A stretch of 64,000 nucleotides of DNA from a virus. This document shows positions 16,395 through 25,824 of this stretch, one piece after another (the first letter of the stretch is position 1; every line of letters begins with the position of its first letter). The notes beneath the pieces are model-generated. The model worked only from the letters and a program-made list of their open reading frames with translations, made no database searches and was not told the DNA's origin. The stretch covers positions 1 to 64,000 of IMG/VR virus record IMGVR_UViG_3300025430_001199; one strand, written 5' to 3'. The translations under genes were made by a program, and so were the position numbers.

Positions 16395-18835
16395 AAGAAA
16401 AGTTATTATTAATTGCAGGCTGTAGTCATGCATCCGGATCAGAAATGGACGGAACTCAAGACAGCGAATATAATAGAAAAAATTCTTTTGGTAATCTATT
16501 TGCGGAAAAGATTGGCCGTAAAGCACTTAATATTGCATCTCACGGATCTACCAACGCAACTATTACCCGTGTCATTATTGAATGGGTTAATACTTTTTAC
16601 GATCCTGAAAAAATGGATTTGGAAATATTAGTTGCATGGACTGAGAGTTTTCGAATGGAGGTGCCTGTTGACAGACCTATTTGGTATGATAAATGGAATC
16701 CTTATAGCGATTATATATCAAAAGTTGATATGGATTTCCTCCGTGTTAACATGGGGTATAAAGGCGGCCACGAAGAAGAAAAAACTATTATTGCGGGATG
16801 CCAAGAATTTATAGCAAAGAATGTTGTTTACATGGAAATAGCAAGTGCTAACCTTGTACTACAACTACAATATTTTTTACAAACTAAAAATATCAGGTAT
16901 TTGATGTGCAATACCATGGAGATGTTCAGCGAAAGCCCACATCTAAACTTTTATATAAATCAAATTGATAAAGATGTCTATATGGACATTATGAACAATA
17001 AAGAAAGTTTTTATTGGAAATATAAAAACGAAGGGTATAGAAATGCAGGTCCTGAGTTTTGGCATCACGGTGCTGAACCACATAAACTGTTTGCAGAAAA
17101 ACTACGGGATTTTTATTATAAAGCCTATCCTTCTTCTGTTACAAACGAAGTTCCATCACCTATACAACTACCGGCTATTGTAGCTAATACACCAGCAGTG
17201 CCTACTCAGGAAAGAACGATAGATCCATACTCTTTGATCACTCCTCCTACAGAGATGCGAGGAAGTTCTAATCAACTACCCCCTGTAGTAGTTATTAATA
17301 CAACTCCGGCCCCTACTCCGGTGCCTGCACCTGCCCCAGTACAGACTTTAGTTTCAGCACCAGTGCCTGTACCAGTACCTAATAGTCAAATAACCGTGGT
17401 CGAAAAAAAACCTAGATTACCGTTCTTTTACGATTATGTAATGCCTAATATTGTATTGCCTAACGCTCTGGCACCAGAAATGGGCATTGTAAACTATTTG
17501 CACACACTCTATTCAAATAGACTTAGTTCTGAAAGTTTTTACGAAGAACAGTTAGATTCTCCCAATAGTCCATTGAAACAAATGTTTGGTGATCAAATGG
17601 GAGATTGGCCTAATAGCCTACGTATGGGAGGATCTCACTTACGGCATTGGTCCTATAAAGAACTAGTAGATATCTATGAAAACTCTTTATACTTTGGAAA
17701 TCAAACTCTACATGCAGATGGATATCACAAATATATCTATCCTATTAAAGTGACTTTGCACTTTGGTAAGTTTACAGGGACCGATCATGTAGGCAGTAAA
17801 CTAAATGGCGAATACTTTTGGAAACATATGTCTGCACAGGCATTGGAAGATGTTCGTAAAAAGAACGCTATTATCTTTTTAGATTGGGCCAACGAGCCGT
17901 GTATTGAACGTTATGAGTTTGAGGACTTCCACAGAGGTCTACAACGTAGCGGTATTCCTAAAGAACAGATTGTTCTATCTATCAACAGTTTTAACGCAGA
18001 ACAAGTATATAACTCTTGGTTCCCCGAACACGAACGATGCATGATAGTTAAAAACATGCCATTCCTGTTGGTTAATATATCTGCACACTTTAAAAACAAA
18101 ACTGGTTCGGGGCTAACAGAACAACAGTTCTATGACAGTAGAAACTATCTAAGACGTAATCATTTTATGTTTCCTAATAGAAGAAGCAGAGATCATAGAG
18201 TGGCAATGATTTACCAAATGGCTAAAGAAAACTTGTTAGATCTAGGTGATTGGTCTATGTTAGATTATCGTGGTAGAGACTATGGCTATTATGTGTCTAA
18301 AAGCTACGGATTTGATTGCGATAACTCAGTGATAGATCGATTACATGAAGTTTTGCCACACCGTATGCAGGACGAACCCGATGCAGGATATCATAATACC
18401 AGTGGTTGGGGAGACAAGTACGGCAGTAAATCTAGTAAAAATGCTTACTTGTATATTGCTTCCGAAGGATACATACACGGTGAATATAAATCGTTTACTG
18501 AAAAAGTATTCAAGGCCATTGCCAACTTCCATCCCTTTATCTTCATTGCCTTCCCGGGTGCATTAGCAGAACTGCGTAATATTGGGTTTAGGACATTTGA
18601 TCCTTGGATTGACGAAAGTTTTGATAATGTATTAGACAACGATCTTCGTATGCGAATGATGTTTGCTGAAATCAAACGAATTTGTTCTATGAGCAAAGAA
18701 GAAATACACAAATGGTACTGGCAGATGGAAGAAATATTAGTGCATAATCGTAATCACCTATTGGGCATTTATAAAGATGAAGCCCATAGTAAAGAACTGG
18801 TTAGATATCTTTCTGATAGGGTAGTAAAAGGATGA
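16391..18835 (+). CDS. Fusion: SGNH-like domain, Pro-rich linker and putative glycosyltransferase-like domain (814 aa)
   Basis: The N-terminus LLLIAGCSHASGSEMDGT has the GCSxxxG form of the SGNH nucleophile loop found in phage SGNH-like proteins. Residues about 230-240 (HHGAEPHKLFAEKL) could supply the His dyad. Residues about 265-345 are a low-complexity Pro/Ala/Val linker. The C-terminal half ends with FHPFIFIAFPGALAELRNIG, then FRTFDPWIDESFD, then LVHNRNHL. This signature is shared with the two genes at 19966 and 21344, there as SEKT(W/F)RPILNLQPFIY. It may be a distant GT10/exostosin-like transferase. It overlaps both neighbours by four bases (ATGA). Confidence 0.55.
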   Translation: MKEKLLLIAGCSHASGSEMDGTQDSEYNRKNSFGNLFAEKIGRKALNIASHGSTNATITRVIIEWVNTFYDPEKMDLEILVAWTESFRMEVPVDRPIWYDKWNPYSDYISKVDMDFLRVNMGYKGGHEEEKTIIAGCQEFIAKNVVYMEIASANLVLQLQYFLQTKNIRYLMCNTMEMFSESPHLNFYINQIDKDVYMDIMNNKESFYWKYKNEGYRNAGPEFWHHGAEPHKLFAEKLRDFYYKAYPSSVTNEVPSPIQLPAIVANTPAVPTQERTIDPYSLITPPTEMRGSSNQLPPVVVINTTPAPTPVPAPAPVQTLVSAPVPVPVPNSQITVVEKKPRLPFFYDYVMPNIVLPNALAPEMGIVNYLHTLYSNRLSSESFYEEQLDSPNSPLKQMFGDQMGDWPNSLRMGGSHLRHWSYKELVDIYENSLYFGNQTLHADGYHKYIYPIKVTLHFGKFTGTDHVGSKLNGEYFWKHMSAQALEDVRKKNAIIFLDWANEPCIERYEFEDFHRGLQRSGIPKEQIVLSINSFNAEQVYNSWFPEHERCMIVKNMPFLLVNISAHFKNKTGSGLTEQQFYDSRNYLRRNHFMFPNRRSRDHRVAMIYQMAKENLLDLGDWSMLDYRGRDYGYYVSKSYGFDCDNSVIDRLHEVLPHRMQDEPDAGYHNTSGWGDKYGSKSSKNAYLYIASEGYIHGEYKSFTEKVFKAIANFHPFIFIAFPGALAELRNIGFRTFDPWIDESFDNVLDNDLRMRMMFAEIKRICSMSKEEIHKWYWQMEEILVHNRNHLLGIYKDEAHSKELVRYLSDRVVKG

Positions 18836-19371
18836 GTTATAAAGATAAAAAATGGGATGAGTTCAGCACATCCTATCTAAAAACATTTGGTAATGAAGTG
18901 CCTGTGTATACTCCCAGTGTATACAGAGAATACCGTGGCGAAATCTTTACAACATATCATAACACGGCACATCCTGTTAATGCATTAATGCCCAACGATG
19001 TCAATACACATGTTAGATTTTCAAAGTCATATCAGGGTGTGCTTCGTGGATTACATTATGATGATAAAACTTGGAAACTTGTACAGGCATTAGTAGGAGA
19101 TATCTATCTAGTTGTACTCGATGCTAGACCCGATTCGGCTAACTATGGCAAATGGGAATCATATATTATCAGTGAACGAACACGCGATCAAGTATTAGTC
19201 CCTCCGGGGTTTGCCAATGGACACTATGCGTTAACTGACTGTGTCTTCCATTACAACTTGTTTTATCAAGGTGACTATGTTGATGAAAACAAACAAGGTG
19301 TTATTAACTGGAAGTCCTTTGACATTGATTGGCCAACCACAACTCCTATATTACAAAAAAGAGACAGATGA
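18832..19371 (+). CDS. rmlC: dTDP-4-dehydrorhamnose 3,5-epimerase (RmlC/RfbC)
   Basis: A 179-residue cupin of the usual RmlC length. The key block is SYQGVLRGLHYDD, with the catalytic His (H75) in RGLHY, then WKLVQALVGDIYLVVLDARP and VLVPPGFANGHYAL. It catalyses the double epimerisation of dTDP-4-keto-6-deoxy-glucose in dTDP-L-rhamnose synthesis, or a related ketosugar. Neither RmlA, RmlB nor RmlD is recognised in the window, so the substrate must come from the host or another genome region. ATGA overlaps join it to genes on both sides. Confidence 0.85.
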   Translation: MSYKDKKWDEFSTSYLKTFGNEVPVYTPSVYREYRGEIFTTYHNTAHPVNALMPNDVNTHVRFSKSYQGVLRGLHYDDKTWKLVQALVGDIYLVVLDARPDSANYGKWESYIISERTRDQVLVPPGFANGHYALTDCVFHYNLFYQGDYVDENKQGVINWKSFDIDWPTTTPILQKRDR

Positions 19372-19994
19372 AAAACTTAAAACAATATCCCGTTGTCCGT
19401 AAACACGGATATACAGTAGAACAACTACAGGCGTTCGAGCAACGCATTGTGGAGCATTGGGAAGATGCCAAGATTCGTGGCCCGGTGCATTTGTCGGACG
19501 GCAACGAAAAACCCTTGATCGATATCTTTAAGCGCATTAAGGCCACTGACTGGGTGTTTTCTACTTGGCGCAGTCATTATCATGCATTGCTTAAAGGCAT
19601 TGACCCTGTATGGCTAGAAGATGAAATCCTTGCTGGTAAGAGCATTACTATCTGCAATATCGATGAACACTTTTATTCTAGCGCCATTGTATCTTCTACT
19701 ATTGCTATTGCTCTGGGTGTGGCAAAAAGTATCAAGGACTCTGGCAGCGACGAAAAGGTATGGTGTTTTATCGGCGATATGAGTTTTGAAACTGGTGCTT
19801 TTTACGAAGCACACAAGTATGCTAGAAACTTTGATTTACCATTGTATTTTGTTGTAGAAGACAACGGAGTATCAACCTATACACCTACTAAGGCAACTTG
19901 GAAAAAGCAACGCGATATTCCGGAAGATGTAGTCTACTACAAATATAAATCAAAATACCCGCACTATGGTTCAGGCAAGTGGATCGCCTTTTAA
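19368..19994 (+). CDS. Thiamine-diphosphate-dependent E1 alpha-like / transketolase N-terminal subunit (208 aa)
   Basis: The ThDP/Mg-binding motif is FIGDMSFETGAF with VVEDNGVST about 28 residues later, matching the GD(G)...N pattern of E1 alpha and transketolase PP domains. Preceding segments STWRSHYHALLKGI and SSAIVSSTIAIALGVAKS fit the alpha subunit of pyruvate-dehydrogenase-type E1. The start is the ATG at 19368, overlapping the rmlC stop (ATGA). It is clearly shorter than cellular E1 alpha (about 330-400 residues). The matching pyrimidine-binding subunit lies 12 kb away at 31578, so the pair would make one minimal heteromeric enzyme. In a sugar-modifying context it may transfer a two-carbon unit (inference). 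Confidence 0.75.
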   Translation: MKNLKQYPVVRKHGYTVEQLQAFEQRIVEHWEDAKIRGPVHLSDGNEKPLIDIFKRIKATDWVFSTWRSHYHALLKGIDPVWLEDEILAGKSITICNIDEHFYSSAIVSSTIAIALGVAKSIKDSGSDEKVWCFIGDMSFETGAFYEAHKYARNFDLPLYFVVEDNGVSTYTPTKATWKKQRDIPEDVVYYKYKSKYPHYGSGKWIAF

Positions 19995-21363
19995 GTTAGT
20001 TTATTCTAACTGGTATACTATAGATAATATAAGATACCCATTAGCTAACGGATTACATCCTGCACTAGTTAACTGGATGCAGGATAAAATAATCAACGAT
20101 CATTTACAGCACAGTGACGATTTTCTAAGAATAAAAGAAATCGATGACTGTTATTACTATAACAATCCTAAATCTGGATATTATTTTAGAAACTCTAACT
20201 TCTTTTATCATTTTAAAGAGTCATTTGGGTTAGATAATATAGTAAGTGAAGATCAAGTTACAGATGGCAGTTACTATTATCCCATTGAGTTAGAATGTAA
20301 TACTGTACAGTTTGTTTTAAATGAAACAGATATAATGGTCGATGGTACCGAATACCGTCATTCTATCGGGAACTCATTAACTCCTAAAATATTAGAACTA
20401 CTCCAAACAGGTCGTGTTAAACTATTATTGGTTAACATGATTGATCCTTCTATCGAACCATCTATTTTAGAAGATGTGGAGAAACTGCTATTGAACCTAG
20501 GAATAAAAGGTAGTAACATTGTATGCTTACAGGGTAATGTAAGATACGATATTAAAACTAGCATGACCCTATTAGGTAGCGATATTGCCTTATATCAAAC
20601 AGCAAATCTTATGGATAAGTATCCGTTTGATACAGGACTAAACTATGTTAGTGATTATGTTAAACCCGGTGATATTAGTCGATACTCTATTAGATCTAAA
20701 AGATTTTTAAGTTTTAATAGAATGGGCCGCCCCCACCGCATAGGCCTATGTCAACTGGCTATAGAACATAAGTTGTTACGGGAAGGGTTTTTTAGTTTCC
20801 TATTTGATGTTAAACATGATACCGTTGATATGTTAAACAGGGTCATGGAAGGCACAGATGAAATGGTAGAAGATATTGCTAGTATCGTACCTTATCATTT
20901 AGATACTGATCATTTGCCTGACGAACAGCGATTTACATTCTTTCCTGTATACAGTAATAAAAAAGAGTTTTATCGATACAGTTATGTACACATCACAACT
21001 GAAACAGATTTTGATAAAGATGAAACTCCATTCTTCTCTGAAAAGACATGGAGACCTATATTGAACCTACAGCCATTTATTTACATGGGTAACTATGCCG
21101 CATTAAATAAACTACATCAACTGGGATTTAAAACTTTTCATCCATTCATCGACGAAAGTTACGATCTAGAAAAAGATCATAAAAAGAGATTTGCATTAAT
21201 CAAACAAGAAATATTAAAGATTGCTCAACTACCTATTGGTCAGTTAAATGATTGGTACCATTCTATTACTGATGTACTTGTACACAATCAGAACCATCTA
21301 CATACTTTTAAAAACTATAACCCCTTTCAAGAACTATTAAACTATGAGTCAAAGCAAATATAA
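19966..21363 (+). CDS. Putative glycosyltransferase-like protein, paralogue A (465 aa)
   Basis: The N-terminal segment FKLVYSNWYTIDNIRYPLAN is nearly repeated in the following gene. The middle has SKRFLSFNRMGRPHRIGLCQ. The C-terminal block is FFSEKTWRPILNLQPFIYMG, then LGFKTFHPFIDESYD and VHNQNHLHTFKNYN. The SEKT.RPI....PFI(Y/F).G pattern, ahead of a conserved DES(Y/F), resembles the donor-binding part of GT10 or exostosin-type transferases. The similarity is by motif only and the family is often left unnamed. It overlaps the E1 alpha gene by 29 bases and the paralogue by 20. Function: most likely surface-sugar transfer. Confidence 0.55.
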   Translation: MVQASGSPFKLVYSNWYTIDNIRYPLANGLHPALVNWMQDKIINDHLQHSDDFLRIKEIDDCYYYNNPKSGYYFRNSNFFYHFKESFGLDNIVSEDQVTDGSYYYPIELECNTVQFVLNETDIMVDGTEYRHSIGNSLTPKILELLQTGRVKLLLVNMIDPSIEPSILEDVEKLLLNLGIKGSNIVCLQGNVRYDIKTSMTLLGSDIALYQTANLMDKYPFDTGLNYVSDYVKPGDISRYSIRSKRFLSFNRMGRPHRIGLCQLAIEHKLLREGFFSFLFDVKHDTVDMLNRVMEGTDEMVEDIASIVPYHLDTDHLPDEQRFTFFPVYSNKKEFYRYSYVHITTETDFDKDETPFFSEKTWRPILNLQPFIYMGNYAALNKLHQLGFKTFHPFIDESYDLEKDHKKRFALIKQEILKIAQLPIGQLNDWYHSITDVLVHNQNHLHTFKNYNPFQELLNYESKQI

Positions 21364-22762
21364 GTTAGTTTACTCTAACTGGTTCACTACAACAGATAAC
21401 AAACAAATGCCATTGGCTAATGGTACTCATCCTGTTATTTTAGAATATATAAAAAACTGGTTAACAACTAATACTGTTGAAGTTAATCTGGATGGTAATA
21501 TGTATTTTAGATTTAATAACTATCATATAGGTCCTCAGGATGGAGATATATTTGTACACTCGAATGTTTTTTATTACTTTCATAAACACTACGGTATTGA
21601 AAACATAGTGTCTATAGATGATGTTGATGAAAACGATGATTGCATTTATCTTTATCCTATTGAACTTCATCACTGGAGTACAGATGCGATTTATGGCGAT
21701 TTTAAGTTTACATTAGATGGCGAAACTCATAACTATCATTTTCCAGATACATTATCTCCTAAAACTCGGGAAGTTTTTGCCAAAGGTAAAATCAAAGTTT
21801 TAATTTCTTGTTTAACTGAACCTGCTGTTTGTGAATATACCACAAACTTTATGGAAATTGCTTTAGGACGATTGGGTGTACCCGGTGAGAATGTTTTGTT
21901 ACTACAAGGTAATATTCGAAACGATTATCACTCTAGAAACTTTGGTAAAGCAAAACTAGGTACTTCACATGCATCGATGGAACAACAAGTTGCCATAGCA
22001 CATCGCTATCCTATTCCAAGATCATCACTTAGTTATGAAAGCGATTATGTAAAAGTTTCTGATTTAGACTCTTCAGTCGTTCGTCCCAAACGATTCTTAT
22101 CTTGGAATCGAAGCATGAATAGAGCTCATAGACTTGCACTAATGCATGAAGCTATTCGTAATAACTGGTTGGATGATAGTTTGTTTAGTTTCTTAACTAC
22201 AGTGCATCGGGAACCTGAATCAGAAATGGCAAAGTTAATCGATGGTACAAAGGAAGAAATAGCTCAGGGAGTAAAAACTATCATCGATATGTTGCCCTAT
22301 GAAATAGATACACAAGAGTTAACTCCGCAGGGCAAAGAAGGATTCCAAACCAATGAGAACAATAAAAAGGAATACTACCTAGACACCTACTTACACATTA
22401 CATCTGAAACACAGTTTGATAATGGTGTTAAATGGAGTCCATTTTTATCTGAAAAAACATTTAGGCCTATCCTTAATCTACAACCATTTATCTATCTAGG
22501 CAATCACAATGGCCTAGATGAAATTCGACGATTGGGATTTAAAACATTTCATCCCTACATTGACGAAAGTTATGCCCTAGAAGCAGATCCTAAAACCCGC
22601 CTCAAAATGATTGTGGCAGAAATTAATAGATTTAAGGCAATGAGTATGGAAGAACTCCATAACTGGTATTACTCATTAACTGATATATTAATCTATAACC
22701 AACAACATTTTTTAAGTCTAAAGAACTATAACCCTTTAGAAGATTTCTTTTCAACATTATAA
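21344..22762 (+). CDS. Putative glycosyltransferase-like protein, paralogue B (472 aa)
   Basis: A tandem paralogue of the preceding gene. It shares KLVYSNWFTTTDNKQMPLAN at the N-terminus, PKRFLSWNRSMNRAHRLALM in the middle, and FLSEKTFRPILNLQPFIYLG, then LGFKTFHPYIDESY at the C-terminus. The two copies are well diverged over the rest, so the duplication is old or the genes were acquired separately. The protein at 16391 carries the same C-terminal domain, giving three copies in 6 kb. No enzyme class is proven. The conserved Glu-Lys and Asp-Glu-Ser positions are candidate donor-site or catalytic residues. Confidence 0.55.
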   Translation: MSQSKYKLVYSNWFTTTDNKQMPLANGTHPVILEYIKNWLTTNTVEVNLDGNMYFRFNNYHIGPQDGDIFVHSNVFYYFHKHYGIENIVSIDDVDENDDCIYLYPIELHHWSTDAIYGDFKFTLDGETHNYHFPDTLSPKTREVFAKGKIKVLISCLTEPAVCEYTTNFMEIALGRLGVPGENVLLLQGNIRNDYHSRNFGKAKLGTSHASMEQQVAIAHRYPIPRSSLSYESDYVKVSDLDSSVVRPKRFLSWNRSMNRAHRLALMHEAIRNNWLDDSLFSFLTTVHREPESEMAKLIDGTKEEIAQGVKTIIDMLPYEIDTQELTPQGKEGFQTNENNKKEYYLDTYLHITSETQFDNGVKWSPFLSEKTFRPILNLQPFIYLGNHNGLDEIRRLGFKTFHPYIDESYALEADPKTRLKMIVAEINRFKAMSMEELHNWYYSLTDILIYNQQHFLSLKNYNPLEDFFSTL

Positions 22763-22766
22763 TCAT

Positions 22767-23753
22767 ATGAAACTAACAAACAAACGAGTAGTAGTAACCG
22801 GAGCCGCAGGACTTGTTGGCCTTCCTACAATACGCAAGTGCCTAGAACAGGGTGCTGACATTGTCTATGCCATGGACATTAACATTACACCAGAGATACA
22901 TAGCCTAGAAGCAGAGTTTGCCGGCCGTTGTATCGGCGTAAAGATTGATTTAACCTATATGGATCAAGTTGAGTCTTTCTTTAAAAAACGTCATGTAGAT
23001 GTGGTGTTACACATTGCTGGAATCAAAGGCAGTCCTAGCCGAACTGCTAAAAGCCCTGCTGATTATGTGTTTCCCATGATGATGTTTAATACCAATGTGA
23101 TTAAGGCAGCGTTTGATGCCAAGGTAGATTGGTTTGTATATCTGTCATCTGTGGGAGTATATGCTCCTGCTGATGTAATGGAAGAAGATACTGTGTGGAG
23201 TACTATGCCCAGTAAGAATGATTGGCACCCCGGCTGGACTAAACGCATGGGCGAGCTGGCTATTGATGCATTAAAAGTACAGCATGGCTGGACCAAATGG
23301 ACAATCATTCGACCTAGTAATATCTACGGTGTAAATGACAAGTTCTCACAAGATGCCACAGTTATTGGATCCAATGTATGGAAACTGTTCAATGTAGAAG
23401 GCAGCGAAATGATATGTTGGGGTAACGGATCTGCACGTAGAGACTTTGTGTTCGGAGATGACGTTGCACAGGCTACTATTGATTGTGTAGTTAATGAAGT
23501 CAATGACGTTATTAACTTTGGTTGCGGAGAAGCAGTTACTATTAAGGATACTATTGAAACTATCGTTGATGTATATAAGGAACTAACTGGCAAAACCAAG
23601 AACATTATTTGGGATGAAACCAAGCCCAATGGCGATCTCCTTCGTTGTCTAGGTGCTGAAAAACAGCGTAAATATAATATACTACCAAAAACTTCGTTAA
23701 AAGATGGACTACGTAGTACTATTAAAAATTACGCAAAAAACTATAAAATATGA
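22767..23753 (+). CDS. NAD-dependent sugar epimerase/dehydratase-like SDR lacking the catalytic Tyr (328 aa)
   Basis: Extended short-chain dehydrogenase fold. The NAD(P) loop GAAGLVG lies at residues 12-18, with the Ser motif YLSSVGVYAP and the C-terminal IRPSNIYG...RDFVFGDDVA. The active-site Lys is in WHPGWTKRMGE (K159), but the Tyr expected four residues before it (YxxxK) is Pro155. The same loss occurs in the next epimerase-like gene, and the usual form in relatives is YxWxK. The protein may bind NAD-sugar without the normal redox step or use another acid/base. It starts four bases after the paralogous transferase gene. Confidence 0.75.
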   Translation: MKLTNKRVVVTGAAGLVGLPTIRKCLEQGADIVYAMDINITPEIHSLEAEFAGRCIGVKIDLTYMDQVESFFKKRHVDVVLHIAGIKGSPSRTAKSPADYVFPMMMFNTNVIKAAFDAKVDWFVYLSSVGVYAPADVMEEDTVWSTMPSKNDWHPGWTKRMGELAIDALKVQHGWTKWTIIRPSNIYGVNDKFSQDATVIGSNVWKLFNVEGSEMICWGNGSARRDFVFGDDVAQATIDCVVNEVNDVINFGCGEAVTIKDTIETIVDVYKELTGKTKNIIWDETKPNGDLLRCLGAEKQRKYNILPKTSLKDGLRSTIKNYAKNYKI

Positions 23754-24427
23754 TCGATGTTGAACAATACTTAAAGACAGGGTATTATGTAGGAAATTTG
23801 AATGAAATAATTCCCGATAATCAGATAGTAGATTCTTTGATTGATAAAACAATAAGTTTATCTATTGATAAAGAAAAAAATGGAATTTATTGGCATTGCA
23901 TAAGTGGTCAAATAGGAAACACCTACGAACCTCGTCTTAAATTTAATGAAGTCGATTCTAGACGACAGGAAACAATAGAAAAGAATCTAGCATTGGATCA
24001 AAAATGGTGGCAGTTTGGCGGTAGTGAAGTCTATGCTGTGTGTATAACTTTTAGAAAATATATATCAGAATATATTCTTTCTATATACCCAGAGTTAGAA
24101 ACAGCTGAAATGTTTCATAATGATATGTTGACTTTATACGAACCTGGGGATTTTTCTAAAAGGCATAGGGACGGAAACAATCCGGGCAGATTGTGCGTCT
24201 TTCTTATATATTTGAATGACACTTATAATGCAGAAGACGGTGGCCGACTTATTATAGATGACGGTGAACTACATGAGGAAATTTCACCAGTTCGCGGTAC
24301 TTTTGTTATGTTAGATTTTAAACATCATAATATTCATCATTCAGTGGAAGAAGTAAAAAATTCATTTAATAGATATGCTTACGTAGATTTTGTTTCAAAT
24401 AAAAATTTAATGGACATAGAAAAATAA
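23750..24427 (+). CDS. 2-oxoglutarate/Fe(II)-dependent oxygenase, prolyl-4-hydroxylase-like (225 aa)
   Basis: Double-stranded beta-helix signature: FSKRHRDGNNPGRLCVFLIY gives the HxD pair (H139, D141). Later, VMLDFKHHNIHHSV supplies the distal His (H197), and FNRYAYVDF has the Arg for 2-oxoglutarate (R208). This is the facial triad of Fe(II)/2OG hydroxylases such as P4H-like phage oxygenases. It overlaps the epimerase by four bases and is followed by a second member of the same family. Substrates in phages are mostly unknown; they could be a sugar, a protein residue or a nucleotide. Confidence 0.8.
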   Translation: MIDVEQYLKTGYYVGNLNEIIPDNQIVDSLIDKTISLSIDKEKNGIYWHCISGQIGNTYEPRLKFNEVDSRRQETIEKNLALDQKWWQFGGSEVYAVCITFRKYISEYILSIYPELETAEMFHNDMLTLYEPGDFSKRHRDGNNPGRLCVFLIYLNDTYNAEDGGRLIIDDGELHEEISPVRGTFVMLDFKHHNIHHSVEEVKNSFNRYAYVDFVSNKNLMDIEK

Positions 24428-25081
24428 ATGGCAACTAAAAGTTTGACCACATTGGGTTACCATATAGGTAATATTGATGAGATAGGTCTAGATGTTAATA
24501 TCTTAAAAGAGATAAGATCTAGCTCTTTGGATTCTTTTATTAAAGATCCTGATCAATGGTTATGTACATTTCAAGTTATCCCGCAAGCAGGCAGCTCTTG
24601 GAGTTTTCCATTAGATAAAGTTGAAGAACAAAAAAAACAAGCAAAGTCTCAGGGAAAATCTGTTTTTCAAAGTTGGTATTATACAAATAGTTATGAAAAT
24701 CATAACCATATACGTTCTAAAATCTACGAATATTTAAAAAATATCTATCCCAATCATGTAACAACTTTAAAAAATATGAAGTTTGACGATAGTATTACAT
24801 ACTATACAAACGGCGATGGTATAATGAAACACGAAGATGGAAATAATCCCGGAAGAATTTGTGCAATACTGATATACTTAAACGATGTCTCAGAATATAA
24901 TGATTCGTTTGGAGGACACCTAGTACTCCACGATCAGGATAATGACATATTAGTGCAACCAGTTTTAGGTAATTTTGTATTGTTAGATTTTACAAAAAAC
25001 AATCCAAGCCATTCGGTAGTAACTGTTAAAAATGGATTTAAAAGAGTTTCTTATTTGTCATTTATCACTGTAAAAGATTGA
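24428..25081 (+). CDS. 2-oxoglutarate/Fe(II)-dependent oxygenase, prolyl-4-hydroxylase-like, second copy (217 aa)
   Basis: Immediately follows the previous stop with no gap. It shares DGNNPGR(L/I)C...LIYLND with its neighbour. The facial triad is H135 and D137 (KHEDGNNPGR), H195 (PSHSVV) and the 2OG Arg R206 (KRVSYLSF). N-terminal sequences of the two diverge but begin alike (T.GY(Y/H)(V/I)GN). Tandem duplication with diverged N-terminal regions suggests two related but different substrates, or a heterodimer. Confidence 0.8.
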   Translation: MATKSLTTLGYHIGNIDEIGLDVNILKEIRSSSLDSFIKDPDQWLCTFQVIPQAGSSWSFPLDKVEEQKKQAKSQGKSVFQSWYYTNSYENHNHIRSKIYEYLKNIYPNHVTTLKNMKFDDSITYYTNGDGIMKHEDGNNPGRICAILIYLNDVSEYNDSFGGHLVLHDQDNDILVQPVLGNFVLLDFTKNNPSHSVVTVKNGFKRVSYLSFITVKD

Positions 25082-25117
25082 TTGACATTCTTGTTCTAAC
25101 ACATTAAACTATATAAT
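25082..25117 (+). promoter_or_regulatory. Possible internal promoter ahead of the methyltransferase gene
   Basis: TTGACA (25082-25087) is a perfect -35. At 17 bases spacing the -10 would be TAAACT (25105-25110), four of six. A perfect TATAAT (25112-25117) abuts the ATG but is spaced 24 bases, too far for the same -35. The promoter is uncertain. The 36-base gap is the largest intergenic space inside the array, which makes an internal start plausible. Confidence 0.35.
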
Positions 25118-25813
25118 ATGAACCTTGTACCTACCAATCCTGTACTGGATGGATTAAATCTAAACGAGCATAATCGTACCTGTTTAACCAACGGCAAGTT
25201 TATAGACCATAAATGGTATCTTAAAGGTGGCGGTGATTTCCACCTTCCTTACTTTTTAGAAGCTATCGACAAATACGGCGCCAAGAAAAAATATAATAGA
25301 TGTTTTGAATGGTGTTGCGGACATGGCAGAATAGGCTGGGAAATATTAACACAAGACATCAGTAACGAACTCACATTTTCTGATATATATGATCTTGCTG
25401 TGTATACTGGATTTCAAAATGCAAAAAAACTAAACTACGATCAAGTGTTTACAGGATATGTAACACCTACCATTTCGGGTATTCCGGACACTGAAATATG
25501 GGACCTAGTAGTCGGTAATCCCCCTAATGCGATTAACGACGGCGGATATGTAGTAGATCCCAATATGCCTAAGGAAATGTATGATCTAGGCAAAAGATTA
25601 ATGATTGACACTGATTTTGTTGCTCATAAAGAGTTTTTTGCCAACATACGCCCTCATCTAACAGATGATGCAGATATTTTTATAACTGCACAGCTAAATC
25701 AAAAAGGTATATTAGAAGATATACTAACACAAGAAAACTTTAAACTGGTCAAAATAGTGGATATGTTCCCTACTGATCCAGGTTTAAAAGTAATGCTAAT
25801 CAAATCAAACTAA
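25118..25813 (+). CDS. Class I SAM-dependent methyltransferase with NPPN motif (231 aa)
   Basis: Motif I is CFEWCCGHGRIGWEIL (SAM-binding loop), and the catalytic motif is DLVVGNPPNAIND. The (N/D)PP(Y/N) motif is that of HemK/PrmC-like and N6-adenine methyltransferases, which methylate a planar amide or amino nitrogen. The protein is small, and motif I precedes NPPN by about 60 residues, as in the gamma/HemK order. A stand-alone enzyme in a glycan/radical SAM array could methylate a protein amide or a sugar amine rather than DNA. No target-recognition domain is visible. Confidence 0.7.
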   Translation: MNLVPTNPVLDGLNLNEHNRTCLTNGKFIDHKWYLKGGGDFHLPYFLEAIDKYGAKKKYNRCFEWCCGHGRIGWEILTQDISNELTFSDIYDLAVYTGFQNAKKLNYDQVFTGYVTPTISGIPDTEIWDLVVGNPPNAINDGGYVVDPNMPKEMYDLGKRLMIDTDFVAHKEFFANIRPHLTDDADIFITAQLNQKGILEDILTQENFKLVKIVDMFPTDPGLKVMLIKSN

Positions 25814-25824
25814 AAAAGGACTAT

